Source of the DNA: Symploca sp. SIO1C2
Lineage (GTDB): Bacteria > Cyanobacteriota > Cyanobacteriia > Cyanobacteriales > Coleofasciculaceae
Assembly: GCA_010672925.1 (NCBI GenBank)
Contig: JAAHFP010000001.1
Span: 308,604 to 372,603, forward strand
Reading direction: 5' to 3'
DNA length: 64,000 nt
Below are positions 27,801-36,731 of this stretch, piece after piece. The position numbers were made by a program, and so were the translations under genes. Below the pieces are notes generated by a model. The model was not told the DNA's origin. It was given only the letters and a program-made list of their open reading frames with translations, and did no database searches. Positions within the stretch are counted from its first letter, which is position 1. Each line of letters begins with the position of its first letter.

Positions 27801-30800
27801 GCAAGTAGCTTACCATCGGGGCTAAAGCTCACACTCGTAACACTACCATTATGCCCTTCTAAAGTTACTAGTAAGCTGCCATCAAGATTCCAAACTCTGA
27901 CAGTTTTATCCTCACTTGCTGAAGCAAGCAACTTACCATCGGGGCTGAAGCTAACACTAGTGACACTACCATTGTGTCCTTCTAATCGATTAAGTTCTCT
28001 TACCCCGTAAACCGCATTATTTAACTCAGTCACAACACTTAGTTGAGTTTCTTCGGGTATTTCTTCAATTGACTCCTTCAGTTTTATTGCGGCTTTGAGA
28101 GCTGATAATAATCGATCAAGCTCTCTATTCTGTCTTGAGGATAAAACGAGATTAATAAGTTCCGAATTGAGCAGTTTCTCTCGCAAAACTTCATTCATTT
28201 TCTCTTCGCTAATTTTGCGCTGCTCCCTCTCCCTCTCTAATTCAGCAATTAATCGCGCTGATTCTGGGTTTTGTGTACGAATGAAAGTTACCAGATAATC
28301 ATGAACCAGTTGATAACGATTAGCTGGAAATCCTGGCACTCTCAGCACGATCCCGGATTTCACTAAGATTTCTAAAACTGAGTCCAGTTTCTCGGCTTGT
28401 ACCTCTAACTCCAATTCCAAATCTTCACGAGTTTTGGAGGGACGAGTATTATTTTCATCAGTAAGTAAATACAAGACCAAGTTAGCAATCTGCTCATTCC
28501 CCACACCACAATCTTTAACAACATCTGCTAAAAATTGCTTTACCAGTTCGTCTTTAGTGCCCCTTGCCTGAAATTGCTCCAGGGTAGTAATATTATCTGC
28601 TTGCAGCTGCGCCCCCACTATCTGCAATTCAATCGGGCGAACTTCTCCCACTTCCCCTGACAACTCCCTAACTAGTTCCTCTACCAAGTCAGGTTCTAAG
28701 TAAAATTGAGAGCGTTGTGTTAATTTCTGGATAACAGATTTAGCATCTTCTGGGGAAAAGTTGCCCAAATAGTAGAGGAGGTGCTTGTAATTTTCATCAA
28801 ATCCTTCAAAATTCGTGGTACGAGTTAACTCCAGCAAATAATGGAGATAGTCTTCCCGCAGAGATAGGATAATCTTGAGATAAGGAATTTCTAAACAGTG
28901 GCGCAAAAACTCATAAAAGGGTCGCCTACTAGCTTGGTCTTTGTAAACAAAGAAAAATTCTTCAAATTGGTCAAAAATCAGCACTGTCAACCGATGGCGC
29001 TGTCCATTTTGTCGCAATTGTTCCAGAATTGTTTGCAGGTTTTGCCCCTCCAATCCTTTGATATCGCTAGCAAAATATTTCGTAATATTGCTAGATTGCT
29101 GAGAACCCCCTAAATCCCCCAATTCTGGGGGACTTTGAGTTTGAGCTCTTTTGGAATTAGCAACTGGGGGGCTTGAAGTCTGGGCTCCCTCAGAATTGGG
29201 GGCTGGGGGGCTTGAGTATTCAATAATGTTAGATTCCCCAGTAGTATCAACATTGGGAGTAGTAAATCCAGTCCTCCCCAGAATTGGGGGGATAGGGGGG
29301 CGATTAATGCCACGGCGGGATTCGTTATCAATGGACAATCCCTTAGCTAATTCCCCAAGCCAATCGGTATAGACATCAACAAAGATAGGTATAGCTTCCC
29401 TTCCCTCAAAATAACTAACCTCCAGCGCTGGTACTAATCCTGCCTGCAAAATCGAACTTTTCCCCACCCCCGACTGCCCATGAATTACCGTCAGCTTACA
29501 ATCAGCACGGTTAACTCGTTCAATCAGACGCTCCACATCTTGCTGCCGCCCAGAAGCTGCTACAATATCTTCTACTTGCTCAGCAACAGTTACCTGACTC
29601 CCCTCTTCCCTCCTCAAAACCGGTGGCTGCAAACGCCCTGCACCAACAAAAGCCCGCAATCCATACCGGCTCTCTACTTCCCTTTGTTCCAGTTTCAGGT
29701 AAAATGCTTCTCGATACTGACCTTGCTCAAAATAAAGCGATCGCAACTCTTGTAGTATCTCAAGATAAAGACTAAGCTGATGCTGAGGTTGAGTTTTATC
29801 CCTGGCTTGTTCTAAATTACGGATAGCCTTGGTAATTTCACCTAATCCTTGCTCTGACTTGGCTAAAATCAAGTAGTATAAAGCGCAATTAATTGACTTC
29901 GATTCAGTTAGAGTTAAATACTCCCTCCTGCCTCCTGCCTCCTGCCTCCTGCCTTCTCGAATTGCTAAAGCTTTTTGTGCCCATTGCTTTGCTTCTTGCC
30001 ACTGCTCTTTTTTGAGGGCAACTTCTGCTAAAAAGCTATAATCTTCCGCCAACCTACCTGAATTACCATGATTTTGGTGCAATTCCAGGGCTTGTTGTGC
30101 CCGGTTTTCCAGAGATTCCCAATCTTCTAAACCTTGCTGTACTTGACAGAGTTGATTAATATGTTTGGCAACTAAATCTTGCCGTTGCGCTTCCTCAAAC
30201 TTATCCAAACATTGCTGGAGATAATTCCTACTTTCGAGCCAATATTGTTCTCCTTTACTGTAGTAAGTTAAGCCTAGCTGTAGTAAAACTATACCCTGCT
30301 GTACTCTTACTCCCCCTCTTTGTACTCTTACTCCCCCTCTTTGTACTCTTTCTCCTTCCCCTTGCACTCTTGCTCCTTCCCCTTGCACTCTTACTCCCCC
30401 TCCTTGGAGGGGGTTGGGGGGTGGGTTATCCGGGGGTGGGTTAAAGCTGTCGGAGGAGGGCGAAGCATTTGGATTGTTCAATTCAGGTTTCGCCGATGAG
30501 TTATCGCTCAAATGCTTCTCCCCTACATCCCCTACATCCCCTACATTATGATTTTGAGGATTTTGGCTTTGAGATGCTTTTGGGGGTGGTTCAAAAAAAG
30601 CTAAACTTTGCTGATAATAATCCAAAGCAGTATCAAGCTGGTTATCTCTATACTGGATCAAACCCTTCATTAGAGCTAAACTAGCCTTCAACTCCGGTTC
30701 TAATTCTTGTCCACTACTTTGCAAATCCTGCTCAATAGCTTCGAGTTCATCCCCTTCTATTATAAAGTCCGGTTCCTCGACAAAGATTTGCTCTGCCTGT

Positions 30801-31267
30801 TGAGGCAATAAACCCATTAACTCCTCATCAGGAAGTTTAAACTCAAGGGGTGGACCTGCCCAACTCTTAAAATCCGGCGCTACCCGCATCAGTTGTCGCA
30901 ATACCCGATCCGTTACCCACAAGACTACCGGGAAAGGGAAACTGCGAAATTGATCTCGTACCTTATTAGTAGCTCCCAGTAAGTCATCTAGAGCCATCAC
31001 CGACTCCAAACCCAATACCATTACAGCATCCGTAGGCTGCTCTCCAAACTCGTTAACGATAGTAGTATACAGAGTCTTGGCAGAGGGTGACAGGGTTAAC
31101 TGTCGAATCTCAATGCTGCATTGCTCACACAACTGGGTTAAGATGCGATCGCGCAAACTAGTATAGTTGCACCGTACCAGAATTAAGGAAAAGCGTCCTG
31201 GACTTTGGGTAAGCGATCGCGTTAAGGTTTGGAGCGTGCGATCGTTTTCTGTATTTGGGTTGGGCAT
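24887..31267 (-). CDS. TPR-STAND NTPase-WD40 giant signalling protein
   Basis: A protein of about 2126 residues. Residues 1-170 form a domain seen at the head of cyanobacterial TPR proteins, with FPVVLWVTDRVLRQLMRVAPDFKSW. TPR-like helices run about 180-560. A STAND-type P-loop NTPase follows with Walker A GQSGVGKS at 597-604 and Walker B LIFDQFEEF around D766. About 22-24 WD40 blades fill about 1095-2095. Low-complexity linkers near 285-325 and 650-690 are encoded by tandem repeats. I start at the ATG at 31267 (MPNPNTENDR); the ATG at 31300 adds 11 hydrophobic residues coded partly by a dispersed repeat. In other systems STAND proteins switch on an effector when WD40/TPR parts sense a ligand. 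The P-loop ATPase gene upstream is probably a partner. Confidence 0.85.
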   Translation of the reverse strand: MPNPNTENDRTLQTLTRSLTQSPGRFSLILVRCNYTSLRDRILTQLCEQCSIEIRQLTLSPSAKTLYTTIVNEFGEQPTDAVMVLGLESVMALDDLLGATNKVRDQFRSFPFPVVLWVTDRVLRQLMRVAPDFKSWAGPPLEFKLPDEELMGLLPQQAEQIFVEEPDFIIEGDELEAIEQDLQSSGQELEPELKASLALMKGLIQYRDNQLDTALDYYQQSLAFFEPPPKASQSQNPQNHNVGDVGDVGEKHLSDNSSAKPELNNPNASPSSDSFNPPPDNPPPNPLQGGGVRVQGEGARVQGEGERVQRGGVRVQRGGVRVQQGIVLLQLGLTYYSKGEQYWLESRNYLQQCLDKFEEAQRQDLVAKHINQLCQVQQGLEDWESLENRAQQALELHQNHGNSGRLAEDYSFLAEVALKKEQWQEAKQWAQKALAIREGRRQEAGGRREYLTLTESKSINCALYYLILAKSEQGLGEITKAIRNLEQARDKTQPQHQLSLYLEILQELRSLYFEQGQYREAFYLKLEQREVESRYGLRAFVGAGRLQPPVLRREEGSQVTVAEQVEDIVAASGRQQDVERLIERVNRADCKLTVIHGQSGVGKSSILQAGLVPALEVSYFEGREAIPIFVDVYTDWLGELAKGLSIDNESRRGINRPPIPPILGRTGFTTPNVDTTGESNIIEYSSPPAPNSEGAQTSSPPVANSKRAQTQSPPELGDLGGSQQSSNITKYFASDIKGLEGQNLQTILEQLRQNGQRHRLTVLIFDQFEEFFFVYKDQASRRPFYEFLRHCLEIPYLKIILSLREDYLHYLLELTRTTNFEGFDENYKHLLYYLGNFSPEDAKSVIQKLTQRSQFYLEPDLVEELVRELSGEVGEVRPIELQIVGAQLQADNITTLEQFQARGTKDELVKQFLADVVKDCGVGNEQIANLVLYLLTDENNTRPSKTREDLELELEVQAEKLDSVLEILVKSGIVLRVPGFPANRYQLVHDYLVTFIRTQNPESARLIAELEREREQRKISEEKMNEVLREKLLNSELINLVLSSRQNRELDRLLSALKAAIKLKESIEEIPEETQLSVVTELNNAVYGVRELNRLEGHNGSVTSVSFSPDGKLLASASEDKTVRVWNLDGSLLVTLEGHNGSVTSVSFSPDGKLLASGSKDKTIKLWSLGGSLIKTLERHTGSVTSVIFTPNSKLIASASEDKTVRLWSIDGNLIKTLIDHNSSVENISFSRDNQLLASAGKDGTVILWNNKGDKLIAIDGYGVISLRLAADNQNIVLANKYGSLKFFDINGNLIKNKYLSSRYYRSNIANIDFVSDTNLVSFNEIAPYLAIEKTIIINKAKKLVLKPHDYSSKELDVHSDSVTCLSFNPDGKLLASASKDNTVKIWNIYNRLVLSAVNNENIFRKVKFSPDGETIATSNYQEVQLLSREGTLLRTIEGNVSVISWSPDGKTVVTDSADNDNIVKVWNADSGEVKTLPEVSSSVDRIRVSPDGKTIATTDRDNIVRLWKTDCTLIKTLEGYTEKIKSLTFSPDSSIIAAISDDNEVKLWNIDSNLNKNLVGHTDEIKSLTFSPDSSIIATIGNDNLVKLWKNDGTIIKNLTGHTESCQSLTFSPDSSIIATIGDDNLVKLWKSDGTLVKILTGHNDRVESVICSLDSRIIASVSTQQFREAKNSEIKLWRKNGILIKTIDCYNIKEICFSPDSRIVVSISATNTVTLWSIQGELLATLKGHNNQVNDVSFSTDGETIATASDDNTVKLWSKDGTLRKTLREHSDKVTSVNFSDDNQTIASVSYDKTVKIWSKNGKMLKTLHGLNSKSRFPRFSFSSDGKIISCVGDDQVILWNRNGKELKVLEEQSLGIVSFSLDRKTVAFSVGDHNNSLKLWSMDGTLQATFKGHSDEVNSVSFSPDGQTIASASDDKTVKLWNRDGTLLQTLEGHSDEVNSVSFSPDGQTIASASDDKTVKLWNRDGTLLQTLEGHSDEVNSVSFSPDGQTIASASDDDILKLWSGDGTLLQNLKLESFNGSMNFSPDSKILAGATWKGITLYILNGTWFKETRLDSIERVWDFSFSPDGKAIAVATDEGVAVLSLDLDELLERGCNWARDYLKNNPSVEKKDRKLCDDIVTQE
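25296..25664 (-). repeat. three near-identical 123-bp WD40 units
   Basis: Units at about 25296-25418, 25419-25541 and 25542-25664 (the last diverging part way) encode GHSDEVNSVSFSPDGQTIAS with hardly a base changed, while the other blades of the same protein are well diverged. This indicates recent amplification. Confidence 0.85.
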
Positions 31268-31277
31268 AAGGATAAGG

Positions 31278-31310
31278 AACCACAAAGACACAAAGAGCAC
31301 AAAGGGAATT
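31278..31310. repeat. ACCACAAAGACACAAAGAGC dispersed repeat
   Basis: Purine/CA-rich repeat next to the start of the STAND gene. A closely similar copy (ACCACAGAGACACAGAGAGC) lies at about 41390-41424, just upstream of the CHAT gene. Confidence 0.7.
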
Positions 31311-31415
31311 TATAGCAAAAGGCAGAGGGCAGAAGGCAGAAGGCAGAAGGGAAGAGATTAACAGGTAAAAGTTTCAACATTTGGCGTTGTCTTTATCGCC
31401 TTGGCGACTGCTATA
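31311..31415 (+). repeat. TATAGCA-bounded element with heptamers (copy 1)
   Basis: A 105-bp element begins TATAGCAAAAGGCAG, carries (GGCAGAA)n, then ACAGGTAAAAGTTTCAACAT and GGCGTTGTC, and ends ACTGCTATA. Relatives are at 49663-49773 (plus) and 58515-58626 (inverted). Confidence 0.75.
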
Positions 31416-31428
31416 AGTTCTAAATTAA

Positions 31429-31461
31429 TTCTCAATTCTCAATTCTCAATTCTCAATTCTC
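31429..31461. repeat. TTCTCAA heptamer array
   Basis: About four units. The array enters the 3' end of the next gene and encodes its last residues (RIEN and stop). Confidence 0.8.
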
Positions 31462-32825
31462 CAAGATTTATATTTTTCCGTTTCCAATAACAGGGGATTG
31501 AGATAAAACCAGCTTCCCTGATCATCAAGATATTCAAAGACAAACAGACTGCGCAATAAGGTTTGGTATTCTCTATCCCCTTTAACTCGTTGCTCTTGGA
31601 CTACCTGAAACAGCAACTGCCACTCTTGATCATCTATTGCTAAGAGTAAGCCATCCCGTTCCCGCCGAATCACTCTTTCGAGCACGGATCGAGAAATAGG
31701 TGGATCTTCTTCTCGCAGACAGCCGAAGAGCATCCCCAGCAAATTCCGCACATGACCACCACTAATCTGGCATAATCGGTCTAAGGTTTCCAAACTATCA
31801 AAAACTTCTGTTACATAGCCCAGGCGCTCTTCTGGCTGGGCATCGGGGAAAGCTCTGGCTAAAACCATTTGCCGCAACAAAGCCATACCCTCAACACATT
31901 GCTCACCATTTCTTAATTGTACCGGTACCATCGGCAGCATCATCGGACTTTCACCACGTCCTAGACGATTTTTGAGGGCTTCCCGCTCATTGGAAAAAAC
32001 CAAAGATAGAGGTATGGTATAAACCACATGGCAGTTTAATTGGCTCAGCTGCTCTCCCCGGTCAACAAAGAGGTATTCTGGTAATAACTTACTTGAGGAT
32101 GAACCTAGTTTATTTTCGATGCGATCGAGGTTATCCACAATCACCACTAACCCTTTCTTACCCTGCTGCTTTAACTGCTCTGTGGCAACTTTGAGAATTT
32201 CCTCGTTGATATATTTCAGAATCTGAGTAGTTTGGGGTTCCAGGTACTGCCGGAGTTTAGAGCGTGTCTGGGGACTGTTTTTCGCTTTAGCGGTAATTGT
32301 ACCAATACCCGCAGGTAGGGAAAATTCTACCCCCTCCTCCGTATTGCCTTTAATCCCAACTCCTACTAACTCCGCTTCAGCACTCAATTCGATAGGAGTA
32401 AGCAATACCTCTCCAGTTTTTTTCAAGAAAGCCTGAAAACCCCTAGGTTGCAGCTTGACCTTACTCTTCTCTAAACTTTCACTAACCTGATGAGCAATTG
32501 CTAAGAGAATATCCGTAAGATCCACATCTGCTACATCCAAGTCTTCTGTAGCTTCAAAGCAAACTACATGAAACCCCACCTCCTCCAATTCCGCCTTCAG
32601 CCGCAACAATTCCGTAGACTTACCACAGCCAATATGTCCGGTAAATAGCTGACAGGTATATTTATGGGGAGATATCCGGCTGATAGTCCGCTTGAGAGCC
32701 TCAATCACTTTACCACTACGCACAGTCGCAAAATCAATATAGTACCTCCGGTCCTCAGCATTGCCCATATCTATGGTAGTGCCAGGGTTACAAGCATCAA
32801 AAAATCTCTCTAAATTTAAGTTCAT
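31446..32825 (-). CDS. P-loop ATPase, probable partner of the STAND-WD40 protein
   Basis: A 459-residue soluble protein with Walker A GHIGCGKST at 63-71 and a Walker B-like LVVIVDNLDR near 225-234. The order and the RIENK that follows recall KAP/AAA ATPases used in signalling or defence. The middle (about 120-190) is glycine-rich, with GVGIKGNTEEGVEFSLPAGIG. It lies 178 bp upstream of the STAND-WD40 gene on the same strand, separated by a small repeat element, so co-expression is possible but not shown. I do not recognise a precise family. Its C-terminal WRIEN is written by a heptamer repeat that overruns the stop codon. Confidence 0.7.
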   Translation of the reverse strand: MNLNLERFFDACNPGTTIDMGNAEDRRYYIDFATVRSGKVIEALKRTISRISPHKYTCQLFTGHIGCGKSTELLRLKAELEEVGFHVVCFEATEDLDVADVDLTDILLAIAHQVSESLEKSKVKLQPRGFQAFLKKTGEVLLTPIELSAEAELVGVGIKGNTEEGVEFSLPAGIGTITAKAKNSPQTRSKLRQYLEPQTTQILKYINEEILKVATEQLKQQGKKGLVVIVDNLDRIENKLGSSSSKLLPEYLFVDRGEQLSQLNCHVVYTIPLSLVFSNEREALKNRLGRGESPMMLPMVPVQLRNGEQCVEGMALLRQMVLARAFPDAQPEERLGYVTEVFDSLETLDRLCQISGGHVRNLLGMLFGCLREEDPPISRSVLERVIRRERDGLLLAIDDQEWQLLFQVVQEQRVKGDREYQTLLRSLFVFEYLDDQGSWFYLNPLLLETEKYKSWRIEN

Positions 32826-32840
32826 TGCTTTTGAGAAACA

Positions 32841-32962
32841 ATTTTAGATTTTAGATTTTAGATTTTAGATTTTAGAATTGAATCAGTCTTTCATAACGGA
32901 TGCTGATGTGCCCTTATTCAGCAAACCCTACCTACCACCTACCACCTACCACCTACCACCTA
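32841..32962. repeat. two heptamer arrays between ATPase gene and cobM
   Basis: TTTTAGA units lie at 32843-32875 and CTACCAC units at 32930-32962. The second array reaches the cobM stop codon region. Confidence 0.8.
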
Positions 32963-33805
32963 ATCCTGCCTTGCTAAAGGGCGAAACAAGTGATTATGTT
33001 CGGGGTGATAGAGACGGGAACGAGCTGTAGTAAAATCTTGCCAAGGCTGTTTACCTACTCTTCCTAGTGCCGGACTTATCAGATAAAGAGTTGTCCGCAG
33101 GAGATTTTCCCTATTGCTAACTTCTGCTATTTTGTCAAGGGTAGCTAGCCAGATTTTTTCATCAGGCCAACCAATACGGAAACAGATTGCTACCGGTGTA
33201 TCTGCCGGATAATATGCTAATAGTTTCTCTTGAGCTTCTTCAATATGACGAGCACTCAGATAGAGGCAGAGACTGGCTTGATGAGCCGCCAAGGATGCCA
33301 ACTCTTCTGCTTCGGGTACTGCGGAAGCACGACCACTGATGCGGGTGAGGATAATCGTTTGTACTAGTCCTGGTACTGTAAGTTCCACACCTAATTTAGC
33401 TGCTGCTGCTTGGTAAGCACTGATACCAGGGATAACTTCAAAGGGAATTTCCGCTTCTGAGAGGGCTTGCATTTGCTCGTGGATGGCGCTGTAGAGACTG
33501 AGATCCCCTGAGTGGAGACGTACCACAGATTTTTGCGATCGCACCCGTTCAATCATTAGGGGTACAATCTCTTCTAAGGTTTTATTGCCAGTGCGGACAA
33601 TTTCCGCATCGGAACGGACATTTTCTAAAATCTGCTTGGGTACAAGGGAATCAGCAAAGACAATTACATCCGCTTGTTGGAGAATTTTAACTGCTTTAAC
33701 CGTCAATAAATCCGGGTCTCCAGGTCCTGCTCCCAGGATATAGACAGCTGGTGCCAAAGTAGATGAAGGGTTTTCCAGAGTAATCAACTCAGTTGAGTCA
33801 GACAT
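32960..33805 (-). CDS. cobM: precorrin-4 C11-methyltransferase
   Basis: This 281-residue member of the tetrapyrrole methylase family transfers a methyl group from S-adenosylmethionine to C-11 of precorrin-4 (or cobalt-precorrin-4) in cobalamin synthesis. The N-terminal VYILGAGPGDPDLLTVKA (about 21-38) is the SAM-binding loop. VRLHSGDLSLYSAIHEQM (near 95-112) and EVIPGISAYQAAAAKLG (near 123-139) are the second and third family motifs. The pattern GDLSLYSA is typical of CobM/CbiF rather than CobI or CobJ. No cobalamin riboswitch is visible upstream, and no other cob genes are nearby, as is usual in cyanobacteria. Confidence 0.93.
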   Translation of the reverse strand: MSDSTELITLENPSSTLAPAVYILGAGPGDPDLLTVKAVKILQQADVIVFADSLVPKQILENVRSDAEIVRTGNKTLEEIVPLMIERVRSQKSVVRLHSGDLSLYSAIHEQMQALSEAEIPFEVIPGISAYQAAAAKLGVELTVPGLVQTIILTRISGRASAVPEAEELASLAAHQASLCLYLSARHIEEAQEKLLAYYPADTPVAICFRIGWPDEKIWLATLDKIAEVSNRENLLRTTLYLISPALGRVGKQPWQDFTTARSRLYHPEHNHLFRPLARQD

Positions 33806-33879
33806 GATATATGTAGTCTTTTATGGTAGCAGAGCAGACGCAAGCTAGCTTGGTGTACTAAAGCTTGAACAGAGAATTA

Positions 33880-34091
33880 TAGCAAATCCGCATTCGTAAT
33901 CCCCTTTTGGGTATAAATCTTTTTTCCTACTGACTGGGAGCCTTGTGCTTCGGTGAACTTTCGTCACAAAAACGGGAATCGTTACCCGGATTCTCAGATT
34001 AGTTCAAAAAAAATAGAGCAACTTACCAAAAAAGTTCCGGATAATCCCTATCTCTTCAGAAAGATTGAATGGTAGATGCACCCTGGTTAAG
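33880..34091 (+). ncRNA. candidate small RNA ahead of a strong terminator
   Basis: No protein gene runs on the plus strand here, yet the region ends in a textbook terminator (34092-34122). It includes possible stems such as TTGTG/CACAA (around 33951-33975) and CGGG/CCCG (around 33980-33998). Its start is not defined. I do not recognise a known family. It could also be the 5' or 3' relic of another transcript. Confidence 0.3.
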
Positions 34092-34122
34092 CCCTAGAGT
34101 TCGACTCTAGGGTATTTTTTTT
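34092..34122 (+). terminator. intrinsic terminator on the plus strand
   Basis: CCCTAGAGT-TCG-ACTCTAGGG forms a 9-bp perfect stem with a 3-nt loop, followed by TATTTTTTTT. The T-run lies only on the plus strand, although both neighbouring genes are on the minus strand. Confidence 0.75.
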
Positions 34123-34127
34123 ACCAA

Positions 34128-36725
34128 TTATCCATTCTCCATTTTCCATTCTCCATTCTCCATTCTCCATTCTCGATTATTTTCGCATTTTGCCTGACAG
34201 CGTTCCAAATAAATTTGAGCTGCTCGATCAGCCGGGTTAATTTTTAAACAATCCTGCAGCAGTTCCGCTGCTTCCTGGAAACAATCTTGATGATAGCGCC
34301 ACAAAGCTTGTTCAAAAGTTGATTTTGTAGCTAATTTACCCTTACGGAGTTCTGGAGGGTCTACCTCAAAGACTTCAAATACAAACACCATTTCTGACTT
34401 ACCTTTAACCGTTACCCGGTCAATGGCACGAAAGGCATACTCAACAGGATGGTTTAACTGCAAAAATGTGTGGTGAGAAATGAGCAACGACACCCCATAA
34501 TCTTTCGTCAGAGTTTCTAAGCGTGCAGCTAAATTAACCGCATCACTAATCACAGTACCATCCATGCGGTTCGGTCCTCCTACTGTTCCCAGCATCAAAG
34601 AACCAGTATTGATACCGACGCCAATATGGATAGTGGAACGCTCTTCTGCTTGCCGTAGAAGATTATACTCCGACAGCCGCCTTAACATAGCGATCGCAGC
34701 TTTCACGGCATCATCGGCACAGCCACTAAACAGAGCCATAATCGCATCACCAATGTATTTATCAATAAAGCCATAATTTTCAGCAATAGCTGGTTCCATA
34801 CGAGACAGGTAAGCATTAATAAATTTGAAGTTGTCTTCGATGCTCATCCGTTCCGATAGGGTAGTAAAGGAGCGGATATCTGCAAACAAAATCGACATCT
34901 CCTTCTGCACTGCTTCACCTAATTTGACATCAACAATGCTCTGTTTATTCAACAACTGGAGGAATTGACGAGGTACAAACCGTGCATTAGCTTGGTTGAG
35001 TTGATACAGCTCATTGGTGAACCTCATGCGTTCAGCTTCTGCTCGTTTGCGTTCAGTGATATCTTGAAAAGCAACGATCGCATAACGAATATTGCCTTCT
35101 TCATCGTAGATAGGAGTTCCCCAAGCTTCTATAGGAATAATCTTGTCACCTTGGTGGATATCTATATCATCAACAGCACTACTTTCACCCCTAAGTGCCC
35201 GCATCAGAGGCAAGTTGTCTACAGGATAAAGTTGATCAGTTCCTGCAACATAGTTTTGATATACCTCAGCAAATTCCTCAGAACTAGTTGAGGTTTCAAC
35301 CCCCTTACCAAATAACTCCTGGGCTTTATGATTAAGGTAATAGGGTTTGCCATTAGCATCAATCACTGCCACACCTACTGGTACAGCCTCTAAAAATTGA
35401 ATTAGCCGCTTTTCTCCTGCACGTATCGCCTCCTCTGTTTGATCTTGCAGCACCGCCTCAACTGAATGGAAATGTTCCGTTGTCGTTTCCAGCAAGATTT
35501 CCAGATCCGCTTTTTCCTGTTGCAACCAGAAACTGTGGTAAAAAATGATCAGAACAGCAGAACCAGTAAAAGCCACTAAAGGAGAAACTACAGGGAGCCA
35601 CCAGCTTGCTAAAAAAGCGACATAGCTGCCAGTAATCAGAATGCCCTCTCCTAAAGTAATGCTCAAGACCAAAACTGTCCATTTCAGCCACAGCTGCTGG
35701 TTTAACTGGTTACTCTGGAGCAAAAGCCAACACCCTGTAGCACCAACAAATGAACAAATTATAGTCCATAGCCACTCCCCCGGTTCTCTCCACACCTTAA
35801 GCAAGGGGCGTCCTTCCATTGCGGCACTGACAATCTGGCTGGCTAAATTAGCATGAATTACCACACCAGGCATTAACTGAGTAGTGTAAGAAGTCTGAAA
35901 ATTATCCTTGAGGCTTTCGGCAGTGGAACCAATCAAGACAATGCGGTTACGGACTAAATCCGGTGGTAGTTGGTTTTCTAGAACCTCTGTTAGGGATATA
36001 GTACGGAAATCTTGTATTGCACCCCGAAAATTCAACAAAATTTGGTAACCACCATCATCCCCACGAATATAGCCACCATCGTTTCCCTTAAAGGGGACAA
36101 ATACCGCTTTACCTAACCCCAATTTGGGAGCAGCTATGGGCTTCAGGTAAATATTCTCGGCTTCGAGATACATCAGAGCTAGTTTAGCTCCTAAACTAAG
36201 TTGAGTAGAACCAGCTTCTGATCTCAGGGAAAGTAAACTTCGACGCACCTTACCATCGCTATCGAGTATTAAATCTGCCACAGCTACTTGCCCTAATTCG
36301 CTCAACGTGGGTGGCGGGAGAACTCGACTACCAGCGGCTTTCTCAATACCAATGAGGTTTGGTGTAGACTCGAACACCTGAACTAGTTCCTGGTGACCAG
36401 GTTCCACCGGTAAATCTCGATAAAGATCCATTCCTATGGCCCTAGGCTGCTGTACCCTCAGGTTTTTGATGACCTGTGCTAGAGTGCCGTCGGGAATTGG
36501 CCATTGCCCAACTTGCTGAATATCTGACTCATCAATGGTGACAATAACAAAGCGTGAGTCCATTGCTTCAGGAGAGCGCAGGCGAAAAAATAGGTCAAAA
36601 CTAGCCCATTCCAGGAGTTGAAACAATCCGGCTGAACTGGCGACAATGGCCAATCCTGCTATGCTGGAAGCAATAATCAGTACTCCCCGCCACTGCCAAA
36701 TTTGAATCTTGAGTTTGAGCCACAT
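34128..36725 (-). CDS. CHASE2-PAS class III adenylate cyclase
   Basis: This 865-residue protein starts with a membrane segment, then an extracytoplasmic CHASE2 sensor (about 40-310, with FVIVTIDESDIQQVGQWP and IGSTAESLKDNF). Three membrane helices (about 320-400), a PAS domain (about 430-560) and a class III cyclase domain (about 600-770) follow. The two metal-binding aspartates are D616 (FADIRSF) and D660 (IGDAIMALF), and K656 fits ATP specificity. A short TPR-like C-terminus follows the catalytic domain. It probably makes cAMP in response to an external signal. The final residues (EWRMENGEWKMENG) are encoded by a heptamer repeat. A second cyclase lies 164 bp upstream on the same strand. Confidence 0.9.
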   Translation of the reverse strand: MWLKLKIQIWQWRGVLIIASSIAGLAIVASSAGLFQLLEWASFDLFFRLRSPEAMDSRFVIVTIDESDIQQVGQWPIPDGTLAQVIKNLRVQQPRAIGMDLYRDLPVEPGHQELVQVFESTPNLIGIEKAAGSRVLPPPTLSELGQVAVADLILDSDGKVRRSLLSLRSEAGSTQLSLGAKLALMYLEAENIYLKPIAAPKLGLGKAVFVPFKGNDGGYIRGDDGGYQILLNFRGAIQDFRTISLTEVLENQLPPDLVRNRIVLIGSTAESLKDNFQTSYTTQLMPGVVIHANLASQIVSAAMEGRPLLKVWREPGEWLWTIICSFVGATGCWLLLQSNQLNQQLWLKWTVLVLSITLGEGILITGSYVAFLASWWLPVVSPLVAFTGSAVLIIFYHSFWLQQEKADLEILLETTTEHFHSVEAVLQDQTEEAIRAGEKRLIQFLEAVPVGVAVIDANGKPYYLNHKAQELFGKGVETSTSSEEFAEVYQNYVAGTDQLYPVDNLPLMRALRGESSAVDDIDIHQGDKIIPIEAWGTPIYDEEGNIRYAIVAFQDITERKRAEAERMRFTNELYQLNQANARFVPRQFLQLLNKQSIVDVKLGEAVQKEMSILFADIRSFTTLSERMSIEDNFKFINAYLSRMEPAIAENYGFIDKYIGDAIMALFSGCADDAVKAAIAMLRRLSEYNLLRQAEERSTIHIGVGINTGSLMLGTVGGPNRMDGTVISDAVNLAARLETLTKDYGVSLLISHHTFLQLNHPVEYAFRAIDRVTVKGKSEMVFVFEVFEVDPPELRKGKLATKSTFEQALWRYHQDCFQEAAELLQDCLKINPADRAAQIYLERCQAKCENNREWRMENGEWKMENG
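34130..34175. repeat. CCATTCT heptamer array in the 3' end of the cyclase gene
   Basis: About six units of CCATTCT/CCATTTT form the last codons of the CHASE2 cyclase gene and its stop. Confidence 0.85.
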
Positions 36726-36731
36726 TTGAGC

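Noticed and set aside
33806-34091. Cobalamin riboswitch upstream of cobM
   Set aside because: I could not find the B12-box or the conserved core on the minus strand.
34092-34112. T-arm-like hairpin CTAGA-GTTCGAC-TCTAG, suggestive of a tRNA 3' half
   Set aside because: No acceptor stem, anticodon arm or CCA context is present, and a T-run follows the stem, so a terminator is the better reading.
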